Source: Aureibaculum flavum (GTDB lineage Bacteria > Bacteroidota > Bacteroidia > Flavobacteriales > Flavobacteriaceae). From it: a stretch of 64,000 bases of DNA. Position numbers and translations under genes: made by a program. Below the pieces are notes generated by a model. It had not been told where the DNA came from. It saw only the letters and a program-made list of their open reading frames with translations, and made no database searches. The stretch lies in contig NZ_JAEHFJ010000001.1 of assembly GCF_016406085.1 (NCBI RefSeq), positions 186,001 to 250,000 of the forward strand, read 5' to 3'. Positions 41,586 to 51,150 of the stretch are shown one piece after another. Every line of letters begins with the position of its first letter. Within the stretch, counting starts at the first letter, position 1.

Positions 41586-44399
41586 TTATTCCTGAGTTTC
41601 AGGGTATAAAATAGCTAATATATAACCATCTGTAAGATATTTATTAGCAACTGCCTGAATTTTTTCAGCAGTAATGCTACCGATATCTTTAGTTTTTCCT
41701 AAGATTTTCGAAGAATCTGATTTGTTATAATCTGAATTTTTAAGAGCACTAATCCAATACTTATTTTTCTTTAAATTCTCTTTATAATCTAACAATTGAG
41801 CTTGTTTAACTTTTTCAACATCCTCTTCTGTTGGTCCATTTTCAATAATTTCTTGAACTTGTGCCAACGCAGCCTCTTTTAACTTCTCAACATTATCTGG
41901 TCCACATGGAAATGAAATTGTAAAACTATAAGAACCATAAGGCATTTTATTAAGTCCACCTCTAGCACCTACACCATAAACCCCTGCTTCCTCTTCTCTC
42001 AGTTTTTCAATTAATTTAATCGTCAATAGCTCACCAAGACTTTGCAACATATGATCATCCTCAGCATTGTATTTCGTTTCTCCTTTATATTGAATTAACA
42101 CACTACTTTTAGGTTCTGTACCTTTTTTAACAATTTTCTCATGCGATCCTGATAATGATCTGAATCCTAAATCTTTTATATCTTCTTTTACATTTGTACT
42201 TGGAAGACTAGCGATATATTGTTTTGAGAATTCCCTTAGTTTGGCTTCATCAAAGTTTCCAACAAAATAAAATTTGAAGTCACCTGCATTTGCAAAACGC
42301 TCTTTATACTTTTCATACGCTAAGTTATAATCAGCAGCATCAAATTCTTCAGGCGTTGGAAATCCCATATACCTTTCATTTTTTTCATTCATAAATTTCC
42401 CTAACTCAATTTGAAAATAGATGCTAGGATTAGACATTATGCTACCTAAAAATGCTTTTTGCTTACTCGCAAAAGAAGTAAATGCTTTTTCATCTTTATT
42501 TAATGAAGTGAAATTCAAATAAATTAACTGAAACAATGTTTCTAAATCTTTAGGTGTTGCATTACCAGACATACCTTCGCTGTCACTGCCAATATATGGT
42601 CTTACTCCCGCAATTTTACCCGTTAACATTTTACCTAAATCTGTTTTATTAAAACCATTAACTCCGGCTTCATTTAATCCGCCATTAGCTCGTGCTGTTT
42701 TTTTATAGGTATCTAAGTCATATTCATTTGTTCCTCCATAACTAAAGGCTTCAAATAAGACTTCATCATCTTTAAATTCTGTTTTTTTATAAACAACGGT
42801 TGCTCCATTAACCAAGGTTAACGTTGTTGTTCCTAAATTCTCATCTTTAACCTCTTTTATAATAGCTCCTAATTTCGGAATTTCAGTCATCAGTGCTTCA
42901 CCTAAATCAGAATCTTGATACGGTTGAATATCAGATTTTCCCACTGCTACTAACAAATCCGTCACTTGTTTTTCAGTAACTTTAGGAATACCTTCTTTTT
43001 CAGAACCGGTTATCACTACTACCCTATTATCATCATGCAAATAATTTGCAATTAAACCGTTTACTTCATCTAATTGGATTGATGGTAATGCCTTTTTGTA
43101 AAAATCATACTCCCATTCAATACCCGGTATTGGCTCTTGTTCTAAGAAATTACGTACATATTCACCAACATATCGATCGGATTCATTTTTATCTTTATTT
43201 TGAAATGCTTTATCCATTCTTGCAAGAATAGCTGTTTTAGCACGTTCAAATTCGCCTTTTTGAAAACCATGTCTTTTTACACGCTCATTTTCTTCCAACA
43301 ATGTTTTTAAAGCAGTTAACTGACCTGTAGGGCTTGTCATGGCAAAAGATTGATATGCATTTTTACTTCTAGCATAAGTACCTCCATAATAGGTGGAACC
43401 AAAAACAAAAGGAGGATTTTCTCCGTTCGTTAACTCCTGAAGTCTATTATTCAACATTTGAGAAAACAAACCTTTTACAATTGAATTCCTATAATCTTCT
43501 AAATTAGTTTCAACTTCTTTAGGCTTACGATCTTTATACAACAACTGTACTCTATTAAAAGTTGCTTCTTTATCCGTTTCAATAGCCACAAACGTTTCTT
43601 CGTGATTTGGCACATCAAAAACTTTACGCTCACGCGGATTCTTTTGAGCCTTCGCCTTACTAAAATGTTCTTTTATTTTAGCTTCTAACTTATCCAAATC
43701 AACATCACCCACCGCAATTACAGCCATTAAATCAGGCCTATACCAATCATCTCTAAACCTTTTAATAACTTCCGGCTTAAAAGTTTCCAGAATATCCTTT
43801 TTCCCTATGGGTAATCGCTCGGCATATTGAGAATTATACATCATCTTAGGCAAATAATTCGCTAACATACGCTTATCTGCCCCTAAACCTATTCTATATT
43901 CCTCAAGTACAACCCCTCTTTCCTTATCAATTTCATCATCAGTTAACAAGGCATTAAATGCCCAATCTTCAATAATTTGAAATCCTTTTTCTAATTTCTC
44001 TTCATTATCACTAGGGATCGGCAACATATATACCGTTTCATCAAAACTAGTATAAGCATTTAAGTGTGCTCCAAATTTTACACCAATACTTTGTAAATAA
44101 TCTACCAATTCATTTTTTTTGAAATTTTTAGTCCCATTAAAATTCATGTGTTCCATAAAATGTGCCAACCCTTGTTGATCATCATCTTCTAAAATTGACC
44201 CAGCATTTATAGCGAGTCTCAAAACTACTTTATCTTCTGGTTTACCATTATTACGTAGGTAATAGGTTAATCCATTTTCCAATTTACCTGTTCTGATATT
44301 AGGGTCAGTAGGTATTTTAGAACTAAGGTCTATTGTTTCTTGTGCAAACATGTTGCCACAGGCTATGATCATAGCCAATGCAAAAATTAGTTTTCTCAT
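41586..44399 (-). CDS. M16 family zinc metallopeptidase
   Basis: A 937-residue secreted or periplasmic peptidase with a signal peptide (MRKLIFALAMIIACGNMFAQ). The inverted zinc motif HxxEH is at His80-Glu83-His84 (LAHFMEHMNFNGT), with the third ligand Glu in EIDKERGVVLEEYR about 80 residues later. Two tandem M16 halves follow: the second half (from about 500) lacks HxxEH, as usual for the inactive C-terminal half, and keeps SFPCGPDNVEKL and the RxY-like region (AGVYGVGARGG). It degrades oligopeptides in a closed chamber. It is probably transcribed together with or just after the SDR gene upstream (41 nt gap). Confidence 0.92.
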   Translation of the reverse strand: MRKLIFALAMIIACGNMFAQETIDLSSKIPTDPNIRTGKLENGLTYYLRNNGKPEDKVVLRLAINAGSILEDDDQQGLAHFMEHMNFNGTKNFKKNELVDYLQSIGVKFGAHLNAYTSFDETVYMLPIPSDNEEKLEKGFQIIEDWAFNALLTDDEIDKERGVVLEEYRIGLGADKRMLANYLPKMMYNSQYAERLPIGKKDILETFKPEVIKRFRDDWYRPDLMAVIAVGDVDLDKLEAKIKEHFSKAKAQKNPRERKVFDVPNHEETFVAIETDKEATFNRVQLLYKDRKPKEVETNLEDYRNSIVKGLFSQMLNNRLQELTNGENPPFVFGSTYYGGTYARSKNAYQSFAMTSPTGQLTALKTLLEENERVKRHGFQKGEFERAKTAILARMDKAFQNKDKNESDRYVGEYVRNFLEQEPIPGIEWEYDFYKKALPSIQLDEVNGLIANYLHDDNRVVVITGSEKEGIPKVTEKQVTDLLVAVGKSDIQPYQDSDLGEALMTEIPKLGAIIKEVKDENLGTTTLTLVNGATVVYKKTEFKDDEVLFEAFSYGGTNEYDLDTYKKTARANGGLNEAGVNGFNKTDLGKMLTGKIAGVRPYIGSDSEGMSGNATPKDLETLFQLIYLNFTSLNKDEKAFTSFASKQKAFLGSIMSNPSIYFQIELGKFMNEKNERYMGFPTPEEFDAADYNLAYEKYKERFANAGDFKFYFVGNFDEAKLREFSKQYIASLPSTNVKEDIKDLGFRSLSGSHEKIVKKGTEPKSSVLIQYKGETKYNAEDDHMLQSLGELLTIKLIEKLREEEAGVYGVGARGGLNKMPYGSYSFTISFPCGPDNVEKLKEAALAQVQEIIENGPTEEDVEKVKQAQLLDYKENLKKNKYWISALKNSDYNKSDSSKILGKTKDIGSITAEKIQAVANKYLTDGYILAILYPETQE

Positions 44400-44440
44400 T
44401 GTAGTTTTGGTTTTAATGTTCCTATTATAATTACTATCGT

Positions 44441-45328
44441 TTAGCTTTTATTCTTTTTAGAGCGTATCATTGCTTCCAACATATCCCACATTTCTTGTGG
44501 AATTTCCTCTAGCATATTAAACTGTCCTGCTCCCTGTAACCATTCACCACCATCTATTGTAATTACCTCTCCGTTAACATAAGATGAAAAGTCAGACATT
44601 AAATAGGCTGCTAAATTTGCCAATTCTTGATGCTCGCCTACTCTACGCAATGGCACTTTCTTTTTCATGTCAAATTTATCTTTTAAACCTCCAGGTAGCA
44701 GTCTATCCCAAGCTCCTTTCGTTGGAAAAGGTCCTGGAGCAATAGCATTAAATCTGATGTTATATTTTGCCCATTCTACGGCTAACGATCGCGTCATTGC
44801 CAACACCCCTGCTTTTGCTGTTGCAGAAGGTACAACATAAGCAGAACCTGTCCAAGCATACGTTGTTACTATATTTAATACTGTGGCTTTATCTTGTTTT
44901 TCGGCTATCCAATGCTTCCCAAAAGCCAAGGTGCAATTTTTTGTACCCCGCAAAACGATATCGATAATAGTATCAAAAGCATTTGAGGAAAGTCTTTCGG
45001 TTGGACTAATAAAATTACCAGCCGCATTATTTAAAAGACCATCAACTTTTCCATATTCATCCAAAGAAGCCTTTAACATGGCCTCTACTTCTTCATAATT
45101 TCTTACATCACATTGAACCGGTAAAACCTTTCCTCCCGTTTTTTCTTCCAATTCAACTTTTACAGCTTTCAGCTTATCAATATTTCTAGAGGTAATTACC
45201 ACGTTGGCTCCTAATTCTAAAAAATAAGTTGTCATCGCTTTTCCTAGTCCACTACCTCCCCCTGTAATTACAATTGTATTCCCTTTTAAGCTTCCCTCTT
45301 TAAGCATGGGTTTTTGATATGTATTCAT
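44441..45328 (-). CDS. SDR oxidoreductase, 2,4-dienoyl-CoA reductase-like
   Basis: A 295-residue short-chain dehydrogenase: nucleotide motif ITGGGSGLGKAM near residue 21, NNAAGNF, and the region TTYAWTGSAYVVPSATAKAGV. The usual YxxxK is replaced by SxxxK, with a Tyr 12 residues earlier. That arrangement is characteristic of the DECR-type 2,4-dienoyl-CoA reductases, as is NIRFNAIAPGPFPTKGAWDRL. It probably reduces dienoyl-CoA with NADPH in unsaturated fatty acid oxidation, in the cytosol. No other beta-oxidation genes are near. The M16 gene follows 41 nt downstream. Confidence 0.85.
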   Translation of the reverse strand: MNTYQKPMLKEGSLKGNTIVITGGGSGLGKAMTTYFLELGANVVITSRNIDKLKAVKVELEEKTGGKVLPVQCDVRNYEEVEAMLKASLDEYGKVDGLLNNAAGNFISPTERLSSNAFDTIIDIVLRGTKNCTLAFGKHWIAEKQDKATVLNIVTTYAWTGSAYVVPSATAKAGVLAMTRSLAVEWAKYNIRFNAIAPGPFPTKGAWDRLLPGGLKDKFDMKKKVPLRRVGEHQELANLAAYLMSDFSSYVNGEVITIDGGEWLQGAGQFNMLEEIPQEMWDMLEAMIRSKKNKS

Positions 45329-45412
45329 CTTTTTTTTATTTTTTAGTAAAAATATTGAAAATTGCCAAAAATGGCTAGAATTAATCTCTTTATTTTTTTA
45401 TTAAAAAAACTG

Positions 45413-45442
45413 TTGCAGAAAACAAAAGGATTTGTATATTTG
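45413..45442 (+). promoter_or_regulatory. Promoter for rpmH (TTG-N19-TATATTTG)
   Basis: TTG at 45413-45415 and TATATTTG at 45435-45442 are separated by 19 bp. The predicted start near 45446 leaves a leader of about 65 nt before the rpmH ATG at 45512. Confidence 0.7.
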
Positions 45443-45511
45443 CGTCCGATTTTAGCAAGGGCTTACAAAAAGCTAACATAACTGATAAGAAGATTTTTAA
45501 AGATATAGAAA

Positions 45512-45673
45512 ATGAGTAAAAGAACGTTCCAACCGTCAAAGAGAAAAAGAAAAAATAAGCACGGCTTTAGAGAAAGAATGGCTAGTGTTAACGGAAGAAA
45601 AGTTTTAGCACGTAGAAGAGCTAAAGGTAGAAAGAAACTTTCAGTTTCATCAGAAGCTAGTCCGAAAAAATAA
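45512..45673 (+). CDS. rpmH: 50S ribosomal protein L34
   Basis: ATG at 45512 to TAA at 45673, 53 residues. The sequence [20 protein letters not shown], then [21 protein letters not shown], is the L34 signature. The C-terminal [10 protein letters not shown] extension is common in flavobacteria. It is a component of the large ribosomal subunit. The longer frame on the opposite strand is only a shadow. A promoter (45413-45442) and a terminator (45698-45730) make it a single-gene unit. rnpA and dnaA are not adjacent, unlike in many other bacteria. Confidence 0.97.
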   Translation: MSKRTFQPSKRKRKNKHGFRERMASVNGRKVLARRRAKGRKKLSVSSEASPKK

Positions 45674-45697
45674 TGATATTTAATTATAATCATATAC

Positions 45698-45730
45698 AAG
45701 GTGTTACTTTTTAAGTAACACCTTTTTTTA
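45698..45730 (+). terminator. Intrinsic terminator after rpmH
   Basis: Stem AAGGTGTTACTT with its complement AAGTAACACCTT around a three-base T loop, followed by a T-run. It ends about 50 bp after the rpmH stop. Confidence 0.88.
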
Positions 45731-45820
45731 TATCTTCTTAATAAGTTTTTAAAATTATTCGAGGAATAAAAATAGAATTTTCAAATATTTGTATTCTTAA
45801 AAATAAAATAAAATTATAAA

Positions 45821-48670
45821 ATGCCAAAGAATCCAGCCATCAAGTCCGTTTTAATTATAGGTTCAGGTCCCATTATCATTGGTCAAGCCTGTGAGTTTGA
45901 CTATTCAGGTAGTCAATCTATTCGGTCACTAAAAGAAGAAGGTATAGAAGTTACCTTGATAAATTCAAATCCTGCCACCATAATGACAGATCCTTCTTTG
46001 GCGGATAATGTTTATCTAAAACCACTGACTACAAAATCTATTGTAGAAATATTACAAAACCATCCAAACATCGATGCTGTTTTACCAACCATGGGTGGAC
46101 AAACAGCCTTAAATTTATGTATTGAAGCTCAAGATAAAGGGATCTGGGATGATTTTAATGTAGCCTTAATTGGTGTTGATATTGACGCTATTAATATTAC
46201 AGAAGACAGAGAGCAGTTTAGAAAATTAATGATTAAGATTGGTATTGGCCAAGCTCCGTCTACCACTGCAACTTCATTTTTAAAAGGAAAGGAAATAGCT
46301 CAAGAGTATGGTTTTCCACTTGTAATTCGCCCTTCTTTTACCTTAGGCGGTTTTGGAGCATCAATAGTTTATGATAAAAAAGATTTCGATGAATTATTGA
46401 GTCGCGGATTGGAAGCTTCACCTATTCATGAGGTAATCATTGACAAGGCTCTTTTGGGTTGGAAAGAATATGAATTAGAGTTATTAAGAGACAGAAACGA
46501 TAATGTTGTTATTATCTGTACTATAGAAAATATGGATCCAATGGGAATTCACACTGGTGATTCCATTACAGTTGCTCCTGCCATGACATTATCTGATAAA
46601 ACGTATCAAAGAATGCGTGATATGGCTATCCATATGATGCGTTCCATTGGTGATTTTGCCGGTGGTTGTAATGTACAATTTGCGGTGAGTCCTGACGAGA
46701 AAGAGGATATTATTGCTATTGAAATTAATCCACGTGTATCACGTTCTTCTGCATTGGCATCAAAAGCTACGGGATATCCTATTGCAAAAATTGCTACTAA
46801 ATTGGCAATTGGTTATCACTTAGATGAATTAGAAAATCAAATTACAAAAACTACATCAGCCTTATTTGAGCCTACTTTAGATTATGTAATTGTAAAAATT
46901 CCACGATGGAACTTCGATAAATTTGAAGGTTCTGATAGAACTTTAGGACTCCAAATGAAGTCTGTTGGTGAAGTAATGGGTATTGGAAGGTCTTTCCAAG
47001 AAGCTTTACATAAAGCTACACAATCTCTTGAAATTAAGCGTAATGGAATTGGTGCAGATGGTAAGGGAGAAAAAGATTACGATAAAATTGTTGACAAATT
47101 AAAAAATCCAAGTTGGGATCGGGTTTTTATTATTTATGATGCTATTCAAATGGGTATGCCATTGAGTAGAATTCACGAAATTACTAAAATAGATATGTGG
47201 TTCTTACGTCAATATGAAGAACTACACTTTTTAGAAAAGGAAATATCAACGTATAGCCTAGAATCTTTACCGAAAGACTTATTGTTAGAAGCCAAACAAA
47301 AAGGCTATGGTGACCGCCAAATAGCTCACATGATCGATTGTTATGAGAGTGAAGTTTATAATAGACGTAAGGAACTTAACATTAATCGTGTTTATAAATT
47401 AGTTGATACCTGTGCTGCCGAATTTAAAGCACAAACCCCTTACTACTACTCTACTTTTGAAAATAATAGTATTGTCAATGGCGTAGCTTCTGCTGAAAAT
47501 GAATCTGTTGTCACAGATAAAAAGAAAGTGATTGTATTAGGTTCTGGACCTAACCGAATTGGACAAGGTATAGAATTTGATTATTGTTGCGTACATGGTG
47601 TTATAGCTGCAAAAGAAGCAGGTTATGAAACCATAATGATTAACTGTAATCCAGAAACGGTTTCAACGGATTTTGATACGGCTGATAAATTGTATTTTGA
47701 ACCTGTGTTTTGGGAGCATATTTATGATATTATTCAACTTGAAAAACCAGAAGGTGTTATCGTTCAATTGGGTGGACAAACCGCGTTAAAACTTGCTGAA
47801 AAATTAGAAAAATACGGAGTAAAAATTATTGGAACCTCTTTTGAAGCCCTAGATTTAGCGGAAGATAGAGGTCGTTTTTCACGATTGTTAGAAGAATTAG
47901 AAATTCCTTTCCCTCAATTTGGTACTGCCACAACGGCTGATGAAGCATTGGCTGTAGCCGACGAATTGGATTTCCCAATTTTGGTAAGACCTTCTTATGT
48001 ATTGGGTGGTCAAGGGATGAAAATTGTTATCAACAAGGAAGAATTAGAAAACCATGTGGTAGATTTATTACATAAAATTCCAAATAATGTATTACTATTA
48101 GACCATTATTTAGATGGTGCTATTGAAGCGGAATCTGATTCTATTTGTGATGGTGACGACGTGTATACCATTGGTATTATGGAACATATTGAGCCTTGTG
48201 GTGTACACTCAGGTGATTCAAATGCTACATTACCAGCATTTAATATTGGTGAATTTGTAATGCAACAAATAAAAGACCATACTGTAAAAATTGCAAAAGC
48301 ATTAAAAACGGTAGGGCTTATAAACATTCAATTTGCCATAAAAGACGACATTGTTTATATCATTGAAGCCAATCCAAGAGCTTCTAGAACGGTTCCTTTT
48401 ATCGCTAAAGCATATGGTGAACCATATGTGAATTATGCAACTAAAGTAATGTTAGGTGATAAAAAAGTGAAGGATTTCACCTTTAATCCGCAGTTGAAAG
48501 GTTTTGCCATTAAACAACCAGTGTTCTCGTTTAACAAATTCCCTAATGTGGATAAAAAACTAGGTCCTGAGATGAAATCGACAGGTGAGAGTATCTTATT
48601 TATTGATAGCCTTAAAGATGATCAGTTTTATGAGTTGTATTCTAGAAGGAAGATGTATTTGAGTAAGTAA
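45821..48670 (+). CDS. carB: Carbamoyl-phosphate synthase large subunit without the allosteric domain
   Basis: A 949-residue synthase with two homologous ATP-grasp halves: SVLIIGSGPIIIGQACEFDYSG at the start and VIVLGSGPNRIGQGIEFDYCC near 565. The carboxyphosphate and carbamate domains show FPLVIRPSFTLGGFG and FPILVRPSYVLGGQG. It makes carbamoyl phosphate for pyrimidines and arginine from bicarbonate, glutamine-derived ammonia and two ATP. E. coli CarB has about 1073 residues; here the C-terminal MGS-like regulatory domain (binding UMP and ornithine) is missing, as the protein ends KDDQFYELYSRRKMYLSK. carA is not adjacent. ATG at 45821. Confidence 0.95.
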   Translation: MPKNPAIKSVLIIGSGPIIIGQACEFDYSGSQSIRSLKEEGIEVTLINSNPATIMTDPSLADNVYLKPLTTKSIVEILQNHPNIDAVLPTMGGQTALNLCIEAQDKGIWDDFNVALIGVDIDAINITEDREQFRKLMIKIGIGQAPSTTATSFLKGKEIAQEYGFPLVIRPSFTLGGFGASIVYDKKDFDELLSRGLEASPIHEVIIDKALLGWKEYELELLRDRNDNVVIICTIENMDPMGIHTGDSITVAPAMTLSDKTYQRMRDMAIHMMRSIGDFAGGCNVQFAVSPDEKEDIIAIEINPRVSRSSALASKATGYPIAKIATKLAIGYHLDELENQITKTTSALFEPTLDYVIVKIPRWNFDKFEGSDRTLGLQMKSVGEVMGIGRSFQEALHKATQSLEIKRNGIGADGKGEKDYDKIVDKLKNPSWDRVFIIYDAIQMGMPLSRIHEITKIDMWFLRQYEELHFLEKEISTYSLESLPKDLLLEAKQKGYGDRQIAHMIDCYESEVYNRRKELNINRVYKLVDTCAAEFKAQTPYYYSTFENNSIVNGVASAENESVVTDKKKVIVLGSGPNRIGQGIEFDYCCVHGVIAAKEAGYETIMINCNPETVSTDFDTADKLYFEPVFWEHIYDIIQLEKPEGVIVQLGGQTALKLAEKLEKYGVKIIGTSFEALDLAEDRGRFSRLLEELEIPFPQFGTATTADEALAVADELDFPILVRPSYVLGGQGMKIVINKEELENHVVDLLHKIPNNVLLLDHYLDGAIEAESDSICDGDDVYTIGIMEHIEPCGVHSGDSNATLPAFNIGEFVMQQIKDHTVKIAKALKTVGLINIQFAIKDDIVYIIEANPRASRTVPFIAKAYGEPYVNYATKVMLGDKKVKDFTFNPQLKGFAIKQPVFSFNKFPNVDKKLGPEMKSTGESILFIDSLKDDQFYELYSRRKMYLSK

Positions 48671-48729
48671 TATAATAAACATTGACGGACTTCTAGGAAA
48701 ATCAAACATTTAACATTGACATCATAACC

Positions 48730-49518
48730 ATGTTCAAAAATCCATTTAAAAAAAATTCAGAAAAGTCGTTAGAAATTAAGCAAGACTGGGCTTCTTACTT
48801 TACAAGAGTTGATGATAAGCCTGCAAGTATTCGTTTAAATTTAGGACTTAATGACCTCGCTCCTATTGAAAAATATGAGCACAGAGTTTGGTTTTCTGTT
48901 CAACTTTTAGATCCTGATAACAATGGTTTTACTACAAGAGAAGAATTTCCTACAATTTGTAAAATAGAAGATGATATTTCAGAAGCTTTAGAAAAAAAAG
49001 GTGCCATTGCCGCAGGTGCATTAAAAACCAATGGTACTTTTGATGTATACTTTTACACTTCAGCAACTATAGACATTGCTGAAATGGCTGCTACAGTTAT
49101 GCAAAATCATCCCAATTACAGATACGCCACAGATACCAAAGTCGATACCAATTGGAGTGATTATTTTGATTTTCTATACCCTGCAGAATTCGAATATCAA
49201 ACTATTCTAAATCAAAGAGTACTTACAAATCTTGATAAAGAAGGAGATAATCCTGCTATTGAAAGACCTGTAGATCATTGGTTATACTTCCAAACAGAAG
49301 CAGACAGAAATGCATTTATAACCACTATTGAAAAGCTAGGTTATAAAATTTTATCACAAGAAAAAATTGATAGAAACATTAATTCATTTCAATTAAATAT
49401 TTCTAAAGTAAGCGATGTTAATTGGAATACGATTAATGATAATGTTTGGGAACTTATAACACTCACCAAAGAAAACAATGGTGTTTATGACGGCTGGGGC
49501 TGTCCAATTGCAAAATAA
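48730..49518 (+). CDS. DUF695 plus RraB-like domain protein
   Basis: A 262-residue soluble protein. The N-terminal 140 residues fit DUF695 (QDWASYFTRVDDKPASIRLNLG, HRVWFSVQLLDPDNNGFTTREEF, GTFDVYFYTSATIDI). The C-terminal part (about 165-262) resembles RraB, the regulator of ribonuclease E (REGDNP-like DKEGDNPAIERPVDHWLYFQTEADRNAFI and NNGVYDGWGCPI). RraB binds RNase E in gamma-proteobacteria. Whether it does so in Bacteroidota is unknown. It follows carB by 59 bp in the same direction. Confidence 0.78.
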   Translation: MFKNPFKKNSEKSLEIKQDWASYFTRVDDKPASIRLNLGLNDLAPIEKYEHRVWFSVQLLDPDNNGFTTREEFPTICKIEDDISEALEKKGAIAAGALKTNGTFDVYFYTSATIDIAEMAATVMQNHPNYRYATDTKVDTNWSDYFDFLYPAEFEYQTILNQRVLTNLDKEGDNPAIERPVDHWLYFQTEADRNAFITTIEKLGYKILSQEKIDRNINSFQLNISKVSDVNWNTINDNVWELITLTKENNGVYDGWGCPIAK

Positions 49519-49615
49519 ATCTATTTTTGAAAGTTTATAATTTCTCCTATTAAAGTCTTTTTGTATTCGCAATTTTTCGAATTAGATTGCGTTTTAGTAT
49601 AAAAACTAATAGGTT

Positions 49616-51130
49616 ATGACAAAACAAATACTATCCTTACTTTCCTTCTTTTTTATTTTTGTAAACACCGTATCGGCAACAGATTATTTTGTCTCGAACT
49701 CAGGTAACAATTCCAACACTGGATTGTCCGAAAGTCAACCGTTTTTAACTATACAACATGCTGCAGATTTGGTCGTAGCAGGCGATGTTGTTTATGTTTT
49801 AAATGGCACTTATACAGGTTTCGATGTAAGAGAAAAAAATGGGCAGGCCAATAAATACATTACCTTCAAAGCAAATGGCGACAATGTAATTATCAACAAA
49901 AAAGGACCTAAACGAGATGATGGCATTAATGTAGAAAATTGCAATTACATTATTATTGACGGATTCATTGTTAATAATATGACTGGAAATGGAAATGGTA
50001 TCCGTGTGGTAGTTTCCGACTATTGCATTGTACGGAACAATCGTTGTGATAATAATGCAGAACGTGCTATTTTTACAGGGTTTACTGATGATATACTTAT
50101 TGAAAACAATATATGTTCAAACTCAATAGATGAGCATGGAATATATGTTTCTAACAGCTCCGATCGACCGATTATCAGATATAATGAATGTTTTGGCAAT
50201 AACAGTATTGGAATTCATATGAATGGAGATCTTTCAGTGGGTGGTGATGGAATTATAAGTGATCCTCAAATTTATGGTAATATTATACATGATAACAATA
50301 AAGCCGCTGGTATCAACATGGATGGCGTTGAAAACCCTATCGTATTCAATAACCTTATTTACAATAATCATAACGCTCAAGGCATTGCTCTTTTTAAGGG
50401 AGATGGTGCTATTGTAACCAATGGTGCTAAAATTTATAATAATACTATAATAGTTCCTTCAGACGGCAGATGGGGTATTCTTGTTCAAGCAGGTGCAAAT
50501 ATCAATACAGAAATTTATAACAATATTATTATTAACGAACATGCATGGAGAGGTTGTATTGCTGTTTCATCGACTTTACAGTTTAAAAGTGATTATAATA
50601 TTCTTAATGATAAAATGAGTAGCAATGGTGATGGCTCATCTATTAGCTTGAGCGGATGGCAAGCTTTAGGTTTTGATACCAATTCATTAATAGCAAATAA
50701 TTCATCATCAATTTTTGATGCTAAAACCACAAACAATTATGAATTAGCTGCAGGGTCACAAGCCATAGATAATGGTACTACTATGGTGAATTCAGTCGTT
50801 ACTTATGATATCAATAAAAACGACAGACCAGCAGGTTCAACCTATGATATTGGAGCTTATGAATTTAATGCAACAGCATCAATTGTTGAAAATAATCTTA
50901 GTGAGGTTATTGTTTTTCCAAATCCGACTTCGGATTATCTTTCTTTAAAATATGGAAATAACTTAAATGATATTAAATATATTAATATTTACGATGGCGT
51001 AGGCAAACGTATAACGTCTTATAATTCGCCCGAAATGATGGATGTAAGAAGTTTGTCACCTGGATTGTATTTTTTAGAATTACAAACCAATACAAATCAA
51101 ATTCTCAATAAAAAAGTAATCATCTACTAG
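49616..51130 (+). CDS. Secreted right-handed beta-helix protein with T9SS type A sorting domain
   Basis: A 504-residue protein with a signal peptide (LLSFFFIFVNTVSA). It has a DUF1565/parallel-beta-helix core (DYFVSNSGNNSNTGLSESQP, then repeats such as NYIIIDGFIVNN, DYCIVRNNRCDNN, DDILIENNICSNS, RPIIRYNECFGN), a loop ending YDIGAYEFN, and a C-terminal type A sorting domain (VIVFPNPTSDYLSLKY, INIYDGVGKRI, SLSPGLYFLELQT, KKVIIY). It should be secreted by T9SS and either anchored to surface lipopolysaccharide or released. The helix fold is typical of polysaccharide lyases and glycan-binding proteins, but no catalytic motif is clear. Confidence 0.88.
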   Translation: MTKQILSLLSFFFIFVNTVSATDYFVSNSGNNSNTGLSESQPFLTIQHAADLVVAGDVVYVLNGTYTGFDVREKNGQANKYITFKANGDNVIINKKGPKRDDGINVENCNYIIIDGFIVNNMTGNGNGIRVVVSDYCIVRNNRCDNNAERAIFTGFTDDILIENNICSNSIDEHGIYVSNSSDRPIIRYNECFGNNSIGIHMNGDLSVGGDGIISDPQIYGNIIHDNNKAAGINMDGVENPIVFNNLIYNNHNAQGIALFKGDGAIVTNGAKIYNNTIIVPSDGRWGILVQAGANINTEIYNNIIINEHAWRGCIAVSSTLQFKSDYNILNDKMSSNGDGSSISLSGWQALGFDTNSLIANNSSSIFDAKTTNNYELAAGSQAIDNGTTMVNSVVTYDINKNDRPAGSTYDIGAYEFNATASIVENNLSEVIVFPNPTSDYLSLKYGNNLNDIKYINIYDGVGKRITSYNSPEMMDVRSLSPGLYFLELQTNTNQILNKKVIIY

Positions 51131-51150
51131 ACTTTTTCTATCTTCGCGAC

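Noticed and set aside
45463-45699. 78-codon minus-strand frame opposite rpmH
   Set aside because: It is the shadow of the L34 gene, which is certain from its conserved sequence on the plus strand.
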